DNA of 64,000 nucleotides from Chamaecyparis obtusa (lineage: Eukaryota > Streptophyta > Pinopsida > Cupressales > Cupressaceae). Of the stretch, positions 25,997 to 39,500 are shown piece after piece; the first letter of the stretch is position 1, and each line of letters opens with the position of its first letter. Made by a program: the position numbers and the translations under genes. Below the pieces are notes generated by a model. It had not been told where the DNA came from. It saw only the letters and a list, made by a program, of their open reading frames with translations, and did not search any database. Location of the stretch: the NCBI GenBank assembly GCA_027943335.1, contig BSBK01001120.1:273501-337500 (forward strand). Direction: 5' to 3'.

Positions 25997-27135
25997 ATGC
26001 ATTCCAAAGGGTCTCAATTCCATAGAAGTTGCATTTTAAACCCTAATGACCCCTTAACATGCCTACTGACCCCATTTCGACATGTGGTCTCTTGAGAGCT
26101 CCCCATGGACCCCTTTTGCGTTCTACTAGATAAAAGTCATCCAAATTTGGTACATAGATCTTTTGACATGTCTTAATGAATTTGAAATGGTCGCCATTCC
26201 ATAGAAGTTTCATTTAGAACCCTAATGACCCCTTAACAAGCCTACACACCATGATTCAACATGTGGTCTCCCGAGACCACCCCATGGACCCCTTTTGAGT
26301 TCTACTAGAAAAAAGTCATCCAAATTTGGTACGTAGGTCCTCTGACATGTCTTAATGCATTCCAAAGGGTCACCATTCCATTGAAGTCACATTTAGAACC
26401 CTAATGACCCCTTAACAGGCCTACTGACCTTGATTCGACATGTGGTCTCCTCAGAGAACCCCATGGACTCTTTTTGAGTTCTACTAGGAAAAAGTCATAC
26501 AAATTTGGTACATAGGTCCTCTAACATGTCCTAATGTGTTCCAAAGGGTCACCATTCCATCCAAGTTGCATTTGTAACCCTAATGACCGCTTAACAGGCC
26601 TACCGACCTCGATTCAACATGTGGTCTCCCGAGACCACCCCATGGACCCCTTTTAAGTTCTACTTGGCAAAAGATGTCCATATTTGGTACATAGGGTCAT
26701 CATTCCATCAAAGTTTCATTTCTAACCCTAATGACCCTTTGACAGGCCTACTGACCCCAATACAACATGAGGTATCCCGAGAGCACCCCATGGACCCCTT
26801 TCACGTTCTACTAGGAAAATGTCATCCAAATTTGGTACGTAGGTGCTTTGATATGTTCTAATGTGTTAGAAAGGGTCACCATTCCATTGAAGTTTCATTT
26901 AAAATCCTAATGACCCCTCAATAGGCCCACAGACCCCGTTTCTACATGTGGTCTCCCGAGAGCAGCCCATGGACCCCTTTCGAGTTCTACAAGGCAAAAT
27001 TCATCCAAATTTGGTATGTAGGTCCTCTAACATGATCTAATGCATTACAAAGGGTCACCATGCATTACAAAGGGTCACCATTCCATCAAAGTTGCATTTT
27101 GAATGCTATTGACCCCTTAACAGGCCTACCAACCT
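25997..27135. repeat. 179-bp satellite, left block (about 6 units)
   Basis: A second repeat family. Landmarks are CCCCATGGACCCCTTTTGAG, AAAGTCATCCAAATTTGGTA, AAAGGGTCACCATTCCAT and CCCTAATGACCCCTTAACAG. CCCCATGGAC recurs at about 26101, 26280, 26459, 26638 and 26787, so the period is about 179 bp with one shorter unit of about 150 bp. The same family in the same orientation lies at 48741-50285. Confidence 0.92.
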
Positions 27136-29283
27136 CGAGTCCCCGTGACCCCTTTTCACACATTGGAATGCTTAAGTGTGTCTTAAGGGGTGAACCCTAT
27201 TGACCCCTTAATAGGCCTACCAACCTCGAGTCCCCGTGACCCCTTTTCACACATTGGAATGCTTAAGTGTGTCTTAAGGGGTCCTACGATCCCTTAAGAA
27301 ACACCTAAGCGTTCCAATGTGTCAAAAGGGGTCACGGGGACTCCATAGGGGTCCTAACACGTGATAAAGCATACTAGGATCCCTAGGGAGTCCCCGTGAC
27401 CCCTTTTCACACATTGGAATGCTCAAGTGTGTCTTAAGGGGTCCTACGACACCTTAAGGCACACTTGAGCATTCCAATGTGTCAAAAGGGGTCACGAGGA
27501 CTCCCTAGGTGTCCTAACACATGATAAAGCATACTAGGACCCTTAGGGAATCATCATGACCCCTTTTGACACATTGGAATGCTCTAGTGTGTCTTAAGGG
27601 GTCGTAGGACCCCTTAAGACAAACTTGAGCATTCCAATGTGTCAAAAGGGGTCAGGGGGACTCCCTAGGGGTCCTAACACATGATAAAGCATACTAGGAC
27701 CCCTAGGGAGTCATCGTGACCCCTTTTGACACATTAGAACACTCAAGTGTGTCTTAAGGGGTGCTATGACCCCTTAAGGCACACTTGAGCATTCCAATGT
27801 GTCAAAAGGGGTCACGGGGACTCCTTAGGTGTCCTAACATGTGATAAAGTGTACTAGGACCCCTAAGGAGTCCCCATGACCCCTTTCCACACATTGGAAC
27901 ACTTAAGTGTGTCTTAAGGGGTCCTACAACCACTTAAGGCACACTTGAGCATTCCAATGTGTCAAAAGGGGTCACGAGGACTCACTAGGTGTCCTCATGC
28001 CTGATAAAGTGTACTAGGACCCCTAAGGAGTCCCCGTGACCCCTTTTCACACATTAGAATGCTCAAGTGTGTCTTAAGGGGTCCTATGACCCCTTAAGGC
28101 ACCCTTGAGCATTCCAGTGTGTCAAAAGGGGTCAAGGGGACTCCTTAGGGGTCCTAACGCGTACTAGGACACCCAGGGAGTCCTCATGACCACTTTTGAT
28201 ACATTGGAACCCTCAAGTGTGCCTTAAGGGGTCGTAGGACCCCTTAAGGCACACTTGAGCATTCCAATGTGTCAAAAGGGGTCACGGGGACTCCCTGGGT
28301 GTCCTAACGCGTACGCTTTATCAAGTGTTAGGACACCTAGAGAGTCCTCGTGACCCCTTTTGACACATTGGAACACTCAAGTGTGCCCTAAGGGGTCCTA
28401 CGACCCCTTAAGGCACACTTGAGCATTCCAATGTGTCAAAAGGGGTCAGGGGGACTCCCTAAGGGTCGTAACGCGTACTAGGACACCTAGGGAGTCCCCG
28501 TGACCCCTTTTGACACATTGGAATGCTCTAGTGTGTCTTAAGGGGTCCTTCGACCCCTTAAGACACACTAGAGCATTCCAGTGTGTCAAAAGGGGTCACG
28601 GGGACTCCTTAGGGGTCCTAGTATGCTCTATCACGCGTTTTGATACCTAGGGAGTCCCCGTGACCCCTTTTGACACATTGGAATGCTCAAGTGTGCCTTA
28701 AGGGGTCCTACAACCCCTTAAGGCACACTTGAGCATTCCAATGTGTCAAAAGGGGTCAGGGGGACTCCCTAAGGGTCCTAACGCGTACTAGGACACCTAG
28801 GGAGTCCCCGTGACCCCTTTTGACACATTGGAATACTCTAGTGTGTCTTAAGGGGTCCTACGACCCCTTAAGACACACTAGAGCATTGTAATGTGTCAAA
28901 AGGGGTCATGATGACTCCCTAGGGGTCCTAGTATGCATTATCACACATTAGGAACCCTAGGGAGTCAAAAGGACCCCTTAAAACACACTTGAGAGTTCCA
29001 ATGTGTCAAAATGGGTCACAGTGACTCCCTAGAGGTCCTAGTACGCTTTAAGACCCCTAGGGAGTCCCCCTGACCCCTTTTGACACATTGGAATTCTCAA
29101 GTGTGCCTTAAGGGGTCCTACAACCCCTTAAGGCACACTTGAATATTCTAATGTGTCAAAAGGGGTCAGGGGGACTCCCTAGGTCTCCTAACATGTGATA
29201 AAGCATACTAGGACCCCTAAGGAGTCCCCGTGACCCCTTTTGAGCACATTGGAATGCTCAAGTGTTGCTTAAAGGGTCGTAGG
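27136..29283. repeat. 160-bp palindromic satellite, middle block (about 13 units)
   Basis: GATAAAGC[A/G]TACTAGGAC or its variants recur at 27371, 27531, 27691, 27851 and 28011, a regular 160-bp period. The block is cut at 29283 by the Gypsy element, and the array resumes in the same unit at 44313. The first 150 bp (27136-27285) are a stuttered junction with the 179-bp family. Confidence 0.95.
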
Positions 29284-30483
29284 TGTAATACCCCAAAAAT
29301 GGGCTATAAGTTCATTAACCTCCTACATCGACAAATCGAACAAAATCGACATCGAAGTCCTAACCTAAGGCACATCTGAACATCATCAAATCTAATTGAT
29401 TATCTTAAATTCTGCATCAGTGAATATTCCTAGTAATATTCCTAATCATCATAATTATCTTTAATTTTATAATTATTTGGCAATAAATCACATTTATCCT
29501 AAAGTTTGATTAATTGAATATTTTCATATTTAATTAATTAGATTTAATATTTGCCACTTAATTGTGTAATTAAATTTAATTATATCTATTATTAATTTTA
29601 TTATTTAATTTTGACAATAAATCCAATATCCTATGAATAATTGATTAAATTCTTATTTAATTAATTAAAGCATGTTGTCATTATTTAATAATATAATTTT
29701 TAATAAAAGTTTGATAAAATAGTTAATTAACCCATAAATTAATTTTTTTATTTCAAAAATCTGTTAAGTTGAGCATAAATCACTTTATTATTAAATTAAT
29801 TCATAAATAAAATATGCACAATCATAAAAGCAGACAACTGTCAATTATCAATTAAAGCTAAACTCTATTTTGAGTTAAAGCTTAGCTTTTGCATGTTTTT
29901 GTGACTTAATTATCTGTTATTATCAGATAACTCAAAAATCAAGCTGAGTTATTTGAGTGATTTATGGCTTTTATCCATGCACCTCCAAAGCCCTGGATTT
30001 CTATAAAAACAAGGCTCAGCTCTTCATAATTCATCTCATATTTTGCACAATCACGCTGGAGAATTGGAGGCTGAGGAATCAACTTGCGAATTCAAAGCTT
30101 TGTGAGATCAATTTCAATTGCATAGCTTTTATATCTTAGCATAGAATTTCATAGTTTTCATATCATTGTTAGAATCTTCATTGTTAGATCATTTAGCATC
30201 CATAGCATATCAGTTTATCATTCTTATTGCATAGAAAATATCAAAAATATAGATTAATTGCATTCAATTTCATATCCATCTTTTGCATTCAAATCCTTCA
30301 TTTAGGTGTCGTCTAGGTCACTAATCTCGATTACAATCTGAGAACATTAATCTCGCACCTACTAGAAGGCAGTAAATCGCTTGGTTAGATAGTTTTTAAT
30401 TTTGCTTGATTTTGATTATCACTAACCTCTAATGTTTTACTGAGTGTTGTGTCTACAGATCAGGTACAAAATTCACACACACA
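29284..30483 (+). repeat. 5' LTR of the Tat Gypsy element
   Basis: 1,200 bp, beginning TGTAATACCCCAAAAATGGG and ending TTCACACACACA. A 60-codon frame at 29957-30139 recurs unchanged in the other LTR simply because the LTRs are copies. A TATAAAA-like word (CTATAAAAAC, near 30000) could be part of the promoter. Confidence 0.95.
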
Positions 30484-30505
30484 TTTCTAGCGCCCACCGT
30501 GGGGC
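30484..30505 (+). promoter_or_regulatory. Primer-binding site region of the Gypsy element
   Basis: TTTCTAGCGCCCACCGTGGG directly follows the 5' LTR. A GCGCCCACCGTGGGGC-type sequence at this place is common in plant Ty3/Gypsy elements. I do not assign the tRNA. Confidence 0.75.
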
Positions 30506-33205
30506 CCTGAAATGGGTTTCCCTTCATTTCTATCAATTTTCTATCTTTTGAGGTTACGGGTTTCAAGGGTCCTCGTATACTCTGTAGGACGTTATTTTTT
30601 GTTTCTTTTTTGCCTGCAAAAGAGAAAAGAAAAAAAAATTGGCACTTTTTCTATCAAGACTATCCATACAGCGCAATTTTTATCATTTTGTCCATACTTT
30701 CATACATCTTTGTATGAATTCTCGTGTGAGATTTCTTTCTGTGTCGCGCGAAATTTCACTGGTATCATTTTTGTGCGCGAAAAATCACTTTCTCGCGCAA
30801 GACTGCAGTTCCTCACGCGAGACTTTATCTTTTATCATACGAGACTCCACTTCCTTGTGCAAGGCTTCATATTTTTATCATGCGAGATTATACTTCCTCA
30901 CGTGAGACTTCATCCTTCGTCGCGCAAGATAGTACTTCCTCGCAGGAGATTTCATTCTTCATCGCGCGAGACAGTGTTTCCTCACGCGGGACCGCATTTT
31001 GCCTCACGTGAGATTTTGCTACAGAGACACATAATTTGTAGATTTGTACTTTCAAATCCTAAAATAAATCTCTTATGTGTCTGGCTTGTGTGCATCCTTT
31101 CATGCTTTTATCTATTTCTACACACTTGCATAATTTGATACTAGGTTGAGACCCCTTAAGGATTCATTAAGTAGTCTTAGAATACTTGTGATTGATCTTG
31201 ATTGCTATCTTAGGTTATTGGACTTGCTAATCCACTGACCCCTCATTTTTGCCCCATGGTTGCAATCTCAGCGCCATAAAGGGGAGGGGTCAACAGGACA
31301 GAAGCGTTAAGTGTTCCACTTGGCAACCCTTTTGTGCTTTTAGGAACTCACTTGTTTTCTAAGTTGGGGACTCATTTTCAGCTTGTGTGAGGTGTTAAGT
31401 GTTTCACCTTGTGGACTCATCTCATATTCGCTTTAAGCGTTAAGTGTTCATCTTTCTACTTTTTGGGTACTTTTGGTAGATTTGCTTTCGGGAATATATC
31501 TGTGCTCACATAGTAATTAGGCCCTATGAACACTATTCATGATTCTTGAGAGATTAGATTCCTAGTGAAATCCTTCCTTGACGACAGAATCCTTGTAGGT
31601 AGGGAGGATACTTAGTGCGTTTCACATTCAACTTGGTTAGTGAGTCTTCTCTTATTGATCGACACATTTTCTCTCCGGAGAGGTTGATAGATCACATGGG
31701 GTTGATATCATGAGCTTTGGTGAATCAAAATTGGTTAGTGCATCTTCTCTTATTGATTGATACATTCTCTCCCCGGAGAGGTTGATAGATCATGTGGAGT
31801 TGATATCACAGACCTTGGTGGAACAAAACTTTGTCTTAGCGTGTCAAATTAATCTGCTTGCTTTGTTTGGGTTAAAAGTGAAAAAGTGTCAAAAACCTTG
31901 GATCTGGAGCCAAGTCCCCTTGTGGTATAAATCTGTGAGTCACCTTTAGAGAGGGTTAACTGTAGTGGACAATCCCTTCACAGGGCAAACTACGTTGACG
32001 GAACCTCAAGCGGTCATAGCCATTTTCACCGTGGTAGTGACAACCGCTATATAAATGTCCTTGTGGAGGAAATCTCCATGGGTATGGTTCATTGTTGGGT
32101 TGTCAGATCTCCCTAGCAGCTCTTGAAGATTAAGTTCTCAGACTATGTCAAAACCCTGGTGCGCCGGGATTGGAGTTCACCCCTTTGAATCATAAAATTT
32201 GCAGAGTCAAACCATTACTAAAAACCCTAGAGAGGCCAATTTTTCACTTTCAGGTATATGTGTGTTATTGCAAAAACTTTTCAGAACATACACAATTAGT
32301 ACTCTCAGGGATTAGCACAATTTGGTCACTTGATTGTTCATGCGCAAGGTTGCTTTTACCCTTGTTCATTGTTTTCAGACGTGCTTGGAATCACTTGCTT
32401 GCTGTTCTGCGTGCTTGTTTATCTACTTGTCTATTAAAAATGATCAAATCTGGTATAACCTTCAAAATCTAGACAGTACAATTTGCAAACAATCCAGAAC
32501 TGAAAACCTTAAATTTTGCAAAAATTGACGTAAAATTCTTTCTGGAAGTCAAAAGTCATTTCAGGAAGTCTAAAGTCGTATGACTTTTTGTCAAATGTCA
32601 TTTTAGTATTCATGCCAAAATCCAAGGAAGTCAAAACCTTGTTAGCAACTCTCGTACGAGTTTTGTCAACTGTCGTTTCATTTCTACCCAACTGTCGTAC
32701 GAGTTTAACAACTGTCGTTACATAGACTACCAAGTGTCGTATGAGTCTATAGAGTGTCATTTGGAAAAATTTGAGAGAGTTGTCAGAAATTGTCAAATTG
32801 CAAGATATCCAATGTTTCCAGCCTAGTTCCAGAATCTATCAAAAATATCATTGTGTCAGGAACAGAGCAGTAGCTATTGAGATTTCTACCATTTTTTGAG
32901 TTTGATCTTTTGAATCCGATCTAGTCTTCTGTTTGATCAATTTGAGTCCTTTTTATCTCGTGTCAAAACCTTGTCATAACTATCAATCTTCAATCAATCT
33001 TCAAAAATAGACTAAGTGTTGAGAACTTGTGTTCACTATCTTTTGGGTGATCTATCCCATACATCCAGGGCATAGTTTCCTTCACCCACATCTCATCAGA
33101 TCTTCAAAACTATCATAATCTTGACAAGGTTGCGTCATCCGATTTTCTCGAATCAAATTGTTCTTCAGTTGTCTTCGTCTTTTTCTTCTGTTTCATTCAA
33201 AGTTA
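30506..33205 (+). other. Gypsy 5' untranslated region with short tandem repeats
   Basis: About 2.7 kb between the primer site and gag. It contains an irregular 25-28-bp repeat (30735-31020) built on CGCGAGACTTCATTCTTC, a roughly 98-bp duplication (31633-31730 and 31731-31822, marked by GGTTAGTGAGTCTTCTCTTA and CTCCCCGGAGAGGTTGATAG), and a stretch of repeated AACTGTCGTACGAGTTT words (32560-32760). The 208-codon open frame at 30512-31138 runs through the first repeat and is Phe-, Ser- and Arg-rich with no recognisable domain. I treat it as non-coding. Confidence 0.7.
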
Positions 33206-36200
33206 ATGGTGGAGACCAGAGCTTCTTCACACAAGAAATCAGAAGAAACATCTCAGAACTTACTTTTGACCAATACCTCGGGTCCAACTCTTGAACAACT
33301 CATCAAGTCAGGTATCTACGAAGATGACGGTCTCAGTAACTTTCAATTGAAAACTGGTTACATACGTCCTTTATCAACTCACAGAGGTAACCAAAAAACT
33401 CCTCCTCAATCTATTCTAGGGAGCCCAAAAACTCCTACCATGTCTCAAGCAGGGACAAACCATGGTTCTCTAGGAGGAGGGTCCCAAGGACACCATTCTC
33501 AACATAATGCCGACCAAGAACCTACCCCCTCTGAAATCCATCGATGTCAGAATGACGATGAATTCAAGAGAATGATGAGGCATTTCTTGAAAGTGGATAG
33601 AGAGGCATACTTTTTACAATTAGCCCAGGAAGGGGCTAAGCTTCCTCGCAACTTTAACGTTGATGATATAATCACACATGAGGAAGAAACTCCACTCATA
33701 GCTATGACAAAATAGATGCATGCTATACAAGTCAAATTTAACAATCTTAAGAAGGAAAAGGAACCTAAGGAGTTCTCCATGGAGGCCCTATGTCCTTTCC
33801 CGTTCGACAAAAACTTGTATATGCCACCATTTCCAAAGAAAGTGGAGATACCAAAGTATGAAAAATATGACGGACACTCTGATCCTCAAGATCATGTCAG
33901 AGAGTTCTGTATGCAATCCATGGAATTCATGCATGAACTGACTTATCTAATGCATCTTTTTCCTAGGTCCTTGGGAGGAGCATCCATTCAGTGGTTTTCA
34001 AGATTACCTTCTACGATCAAAACTTTTGAGGAATTGATTAAATTTTTTTATCAACAATATTCCTACAATATTCAACATCTGGTCACCATGATCAATATCT
34101 GTAACCTCAAGCAATATCCAGGGGAATCATTCCTAACTTTCCTCAAGAGGTGGAGAAAGAAGTTCTCTCTATATGCTAGACAAATTCCCGAAATGGAGAA
34201 ACTTAAAATCTTTATTAATAACCTTGTTCCAGAGCTCAATTATCTATTACAAATGCAAGATCATGTATATCTTTTGATAAAATGGTGGATAATGCAATCA
34301 AGATTGAGAAAGTACTTGTCAAGAAAGGAGAAATCACACTTCAAAAGGACAATTCTGAATCTGGATCTAGCTCAAAAGATAAAAACAAGAGCTGGAATAG
34401 AAACAAAGGTATCGTCTCTGATAGTGTTGTTGACACTATCCACACCCCATCAAAGGCACCAGCCTACAATCTCACCCTTGCCACCAAAGCCATTGAAGCT
34501 TCAGAGAAAAAATCTACTGAACCATCTCCAAAGAAGCCATTCAAACGATGGGATAATAAATGAAAGTTTACTCCCCTGGGAGAATCTTTGGAATCTGCCC
34601 TGAGAACCCTGATAGCTGATAACATGATCTCTTTACCACCAATCCAAAACCTTGATCCGGATCCAAAACCATATTGGTGGAAAGATAATGAATTCTGTGC
34701 TTTCCATCAGACTAAAGGCCACAGAACTAATGGATGCTTCCACTTGAAGCATACCATTCAAGACTTGATAGATCAAGGGGACATCATGATCGATAATCCT
34801 ACCAGCAATAATGATCACACGGCATTTACAGAACCATTTCCACAACATGGCAAGGGAGTTTCCACTTCTCAGCCTAACATGGGGGCAAAAGTCAACTATG
34901 CCTACCTTGGAAATAATGCTGTCATCAATATGGTTGAACCATGTCTCTCTGAGAGCTGCAATGTCATCACAATTGTACAAAGAGACAAAAATCATTCCTC
35001 AGCTAATGCGGTTACCAGATCACAAGCTCAGACTCATCTGAAAGGACAAACACCAAGTTCATCTAATGTCCCTAAGATACCTTTCAATCTCACATCTGCT
35101 TCTAAACAAAAGGCTGCCTCGGAATCTTCCAATCCAAAGGATACAAGACCTACATCTTACAGCATCATCCTACAACTCTAGCATACCAATGCCAAAATCT
35201 CTATGTTTGAGTTACTTCAAATATCTCCAGCTCACAGAGATATCCTAGACAAAGCTTTGCTTGGCTCTAATGTTCCTGATGATCTAGATCTAGATAGGTT
35301 CCAGACTATGGTTGGTCATCTAACGTCTCCACAATATATCTCCTTTTCAGAGGAAGATGACAACTCCCTAAGTCACCCACATAATCAGCCCTTGCACATA
35401 GAAGTCTTGATCTAGAATCGTCGATTCAAACGTGTGTTGATAGATGGGGGCGCAAGCCTCAACATTTGTTCTTACAACTTAATCACACAGTTGGGATTCT
35501 CAGAGATGGCTATTGATCCTTGAAAGAAGATCACTATAAAAGCCTACGATGAACAAGAAAGAGCTTCTAAAGGCACCATTGTCTTACCTATCTGAGTGGG
35601 TCCAGTCATCAAAGATACCACATGTTAGGTGCTTGATCTACCATTGGCTTACAATATCCTTCTAGGGAGACCCTGGATACATGAAATGCAAGCTATTCCT
35701 TCTACGTACCATCAATGCTTGAAATTTCCCTATGAAGGAGTGGAGGTTACTATCCCAGTAGATCTGAGTACAACTTGCAATACATTGAAGGAAAGTACCA
35801 ATAAGCTTGTTCCCAATAACAGAGAATCTTCCATCAAGTAGCTAAATGTTGCTTCCACATCTAAGATGGACAACATTGCTAAAGAGATCAATATCAAAGA
35901 AAATAGGATGGGAGAATACACTACAGAGCCAGTCTTGTCTCTGACATCTCTCCCAATCTCACCTAAGTCGTATGGACAATCCTTGAAGTAGTCTAAATCA
36001 GAACCTAAGGAACCTATGGAAGCATACAAAAGAAATTTTGTGGCGGAGCAAGTATCCAAACAAGAATTTGAAGAGGATGAAGTTGTGCTGGCATGGCTAT
36101 ATAAAGAGGATTTTGAATCTAAAATTGTTCAACCTAGTGAATCTATAGCACCTACAATCCCTTCTAATTCATATGGTCCAGGAAACAAATTGATAGCCAA

Positions 36201-36590
36201 GATGGGATATTCCGGTCAAGGACCTCTAGGAATCAGAGGAAAGGGTCTTGTGGCACCCATTTCATATATTAGTAGAGCCAACAAAGATACTGGGGGCTTA
36301 GGCTTTAAGAAGAAACCCTATCATCTCAAAGGTGGTTGTTCTCATATCATAGAACAAATTGCACCAGGAGAACCCCTTCTCAAGAAAGAAGAAACATAAC
36401 CCTCTGATGATGATTCAGATAGCTCTGAGCTTATCCCCTATGAAAAATTGCCTAAAGAGATCAAAGATCTTCTTGATGATAAAGATGATCCTATCAGAAG
36501 AATTAATGTAGTAGACACACAAGAACCTACTATAGCGCAACAGATGGTTGCACCACAAGAACTAGCCAATCTCGAAGGCAATACAAACTA
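33206..36590 (+). pseudogene. gag: Gypsy gag, protease and G-patch region
   Basis: The ATG at 33206 starts MVETRASSHKKSEETSQN. A Retrotrans_gag core follows (GASIQWFSRLPSTIKTFEEL, QYPGESFLTFLKRWR; 33960-34200). A one-base frameshift occurs near 34268. The frame then continues through a C-x-H-like segment (CAFHQTKGHRTNGCFHLKH, near 34695) to a retropepsin active site VLIDGGASLNIC (about 35435-35470) and [14 protein letters not shown]-patch motif (NKLIAKMGYSGQGPLGIRGK, about 36185-36245) comes next. In-frame stops include TAG at 33713, TGA at 34561, TAG at 35179, TAG at 35413, TGA near 35521 and 35594, and TAG near 35626, 35839 and 35989. A TAA lies near 36397. The active-site Gly in place of Ser/Thr (DGG) is seen in some plant Gypsy proteases. 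Confidence 0.88.
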
Positions 36591-39500
36591 ATCAAGAAGA
36601 AGGGGGTAGTTATTCTGACACTGATTCCCATGAATATGAATTCAAGTCAGAGACTGAGGGTAATCCTTCTTGGGGTATTCATCCTGATTTCACACATTTT
36701 CTAAGATTTCCTAGAGATCCTGAATCAGAAGCTGAGTCAAATGACTATGAATGGGGTGCCATTCCAGAAGAAGATGATCTTATAACAGAGAAATATATTG
36801 ATGTTATTCACCAATATGTATCTCAACCCAATGTAGGTCTAGAGCGAAATAATGAACTTAACGTGTCTGATCCACCTATGGTTGAAGAGGACTCCCATGA
36901 TGATGTTGAGCCTATTCACAAATTGAACATTTTGAGCTATAATATCACCTTTGAACTTGAGCGTCGAGTTAGGACCAATGATGACATATCCACATCTATG
37001 AACACCATACCCAAGCCTTTCCCACTTTGACTATCCAACGCCCTGATCTTATCAACCAAACTTCCACAAACCCAAACCATGGTATGTATACCTTCCCAAA
37101 TGACTATGCCCTTGCCTGCTACCTCAATGCAGTTGAGCCTATGAGTACTTCCATCAGTGAACCGAGCGTTAGCATGACCGAGTCAGACATCAAATATCTT
37201 AGTCAGAAAAACAAGAGTAAAAGGAAAAAGAAAAAGAGTTCTGAGGGTGAAAACCACTTTGTGACAGTCTCAGAACTGACAAAAGTAAAAAGAAAAGATG
37301 TATCTGAAGGTGAAAACCTCTCTGAGGTGCCTAAGGATGAGATATTTGATGTCCTTCTGAGTCATTTATAGGATAGATCTCCAGTTCTAATTGAGCCAAC
37401 TCAATCCATCAATTTGGGTACAACAGAGGAACCACAATTGGTACATGTAGCACAATCTCTATCAGAAGAAGAGAAACAAAAATTCACTACATTCTTATCA
37501 GACAAAAAGATCAACTTTGCATGGAAATATTCAGATATGCCAGGATTGGATCCCAATCTCATTATGCACCATCTATCCATTTCTCCTGGAGTAAAACCAA
37601 TCAAACAAAGATTGAGAAAGATGCATCCTCATGTTGCACTCTTAGTCAAAGCAGAACTAGAAAAAATCCTAAAAGCTAGATTCATCTGTGTCATAGACTA
37701 TGCTGAGTGGATCTCTAACATTGTACCTGTTTCAAAACCAGATGGTTCAATCAGAGTGTGCACGGACTTTAGAGATGTGAACAGAGCATGCCCTAAGGAT
37801 GATTTTCCACTGCCTAACATTGATATGATAGTGGACATGACTGCGGGCTATGAAATGTATTCCTTAATGGATGGCTTTTCTGGGTATAACCAAATCAAAA
37901 TTGCTCCAAAAGATCAAGAGAAAACAGCTTTCACATGTGCATGGGGAACCTTTTGTTGGAATGTTATGCCATTCAGACTCAAAAATGCTAGAGCTACATA
38001 TCAAAGAGAAATGACATCTATTTTTCATGAGATGATGCATAGAACAATGGAGGATTACATGGATGATACCTTGGAAAAATCCATGATTAGAACTAAACAT
38101 CTAACAGACCTGAGCATGATCCTAGATAGAATGGAACAGTTTAGTCTCCGACTAAATCCTAAGAAGTGTGCTTTTGGTGTCACTTTTGGAAAGCTCTTAG
38201 GATACATAGTTTCAAAGAAAGGCATTGAAGTTGATCCGGCTAAAGTCAAGGCTATAATAGAGATGCAACCTCCCATAAATATCAGTCAAATGAGGACGTT
38301 GCAAGGTAGAGTTCAGTCTATCAGAAGATTCATATCACAGCTAGCGGACATATCACAGCCTTTTACCAAAACATTACATAAAGGTGTGACCTTTGCATGG
38401 AATGAAGAATGCGAGAACAACTTTAACCATATCAAGAAGTATCTATCAAATCCACCTATATTGATGCCTCCTATTCAGGGGAAGCCATTAATATTATATG
38501 TCTCCGCAATAGATACATCACTGGGGGCATTACTAGCATAGCATGATGAGAACAAGAAGGAAAGAGCCATCTACTATATTAGCAGAACTTTAGTGGCCTA
38601 TGAGAAGAACTACTCAATGATAGAGAAGGCATGTCTAGCTATGATCTTTGCATCGCAGAAACTGAGACACTACATGTTAGCTCATACCACTCATTTGGTA
38701 GCTAAGATTGATCCACTGAAATACCTACTAAGCAAGGCGGCCCTCACCGGTAGACTAGCTAAATGGGTCATGCTTCTAAGCGAATTTGACATTGAATATG
38801 TTGAAAGAAAAGCTATAAAAGGTCAAGTTATTGCTGATCAACTAGCAGATGCACCCATGTTTGATGATACACCCATGCAAATGGAATTTCCTGATTCCTC
38901 TATAATGCACCTCTCTTCTAGAGCATGGCGGTTATTCTTTGATGGCTCCTACACACAGAATGGATCTAGAGCAGGCATATTGTTCATCACTCCTCAAGGA
39001 TACTCGATACCCAAAGCATTAAGACTAAAGTTTCCTTGCACAAACAATATTGCTGAATATGAGGCACTTCTCAATGGTATGAAAATGGCAATACAGTGGA
39101 GAGTTACAGAGATGCACATCCATGGAGACTCACAATTGGTTATCCACCAAGTCAATGATGTGTACCAAACCAAAGATGAAAAGCTCATTCCTTACAAGAG
39201 AATGGTAGATGATTTAAAGAAATACTTCATCTCTATCACATTTGAGAAAATACCTAGAACGGAGAATAAGGCTGCCGATGCAATGGCAACATTATCTACT
39301 CTCTTATAGCAGCTTGAACATGAACTAAGCTACGAGTTCCTGGTGGAAGCCCTATCCTATCTTGCATATGATTCCCCTGACACCCACATGATCTACACTG
39401 TTGTAGGTTATGACTCATCTCGCTATAAAAATCTATTTTCCTATCTCCACGACCAAATCATCCCTGAGTCCTTTAACCATTTTGAGAAATGAAACCTTAT

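Noticed and set aside
24829..29283. Regularly spaced repeats that could suggest a CRISPR array
   Set aside because: The units are 160- and 179-bp satellites without unique spacers, in a plant transposon. The spacing is that of satellite DNA.
29957..30139. 60-codon frame identical at 29957-30139 and 43786-43968
   Set aside because: It is shared only because both copies lie in the LTRs. There is no sign of a coding function.
30512..31138. 208-codon open frame just after the Gypsy primer site
   Set aside because: It runs through a short tandem repeat, has no domain, and lies in the usual long leader of the element.
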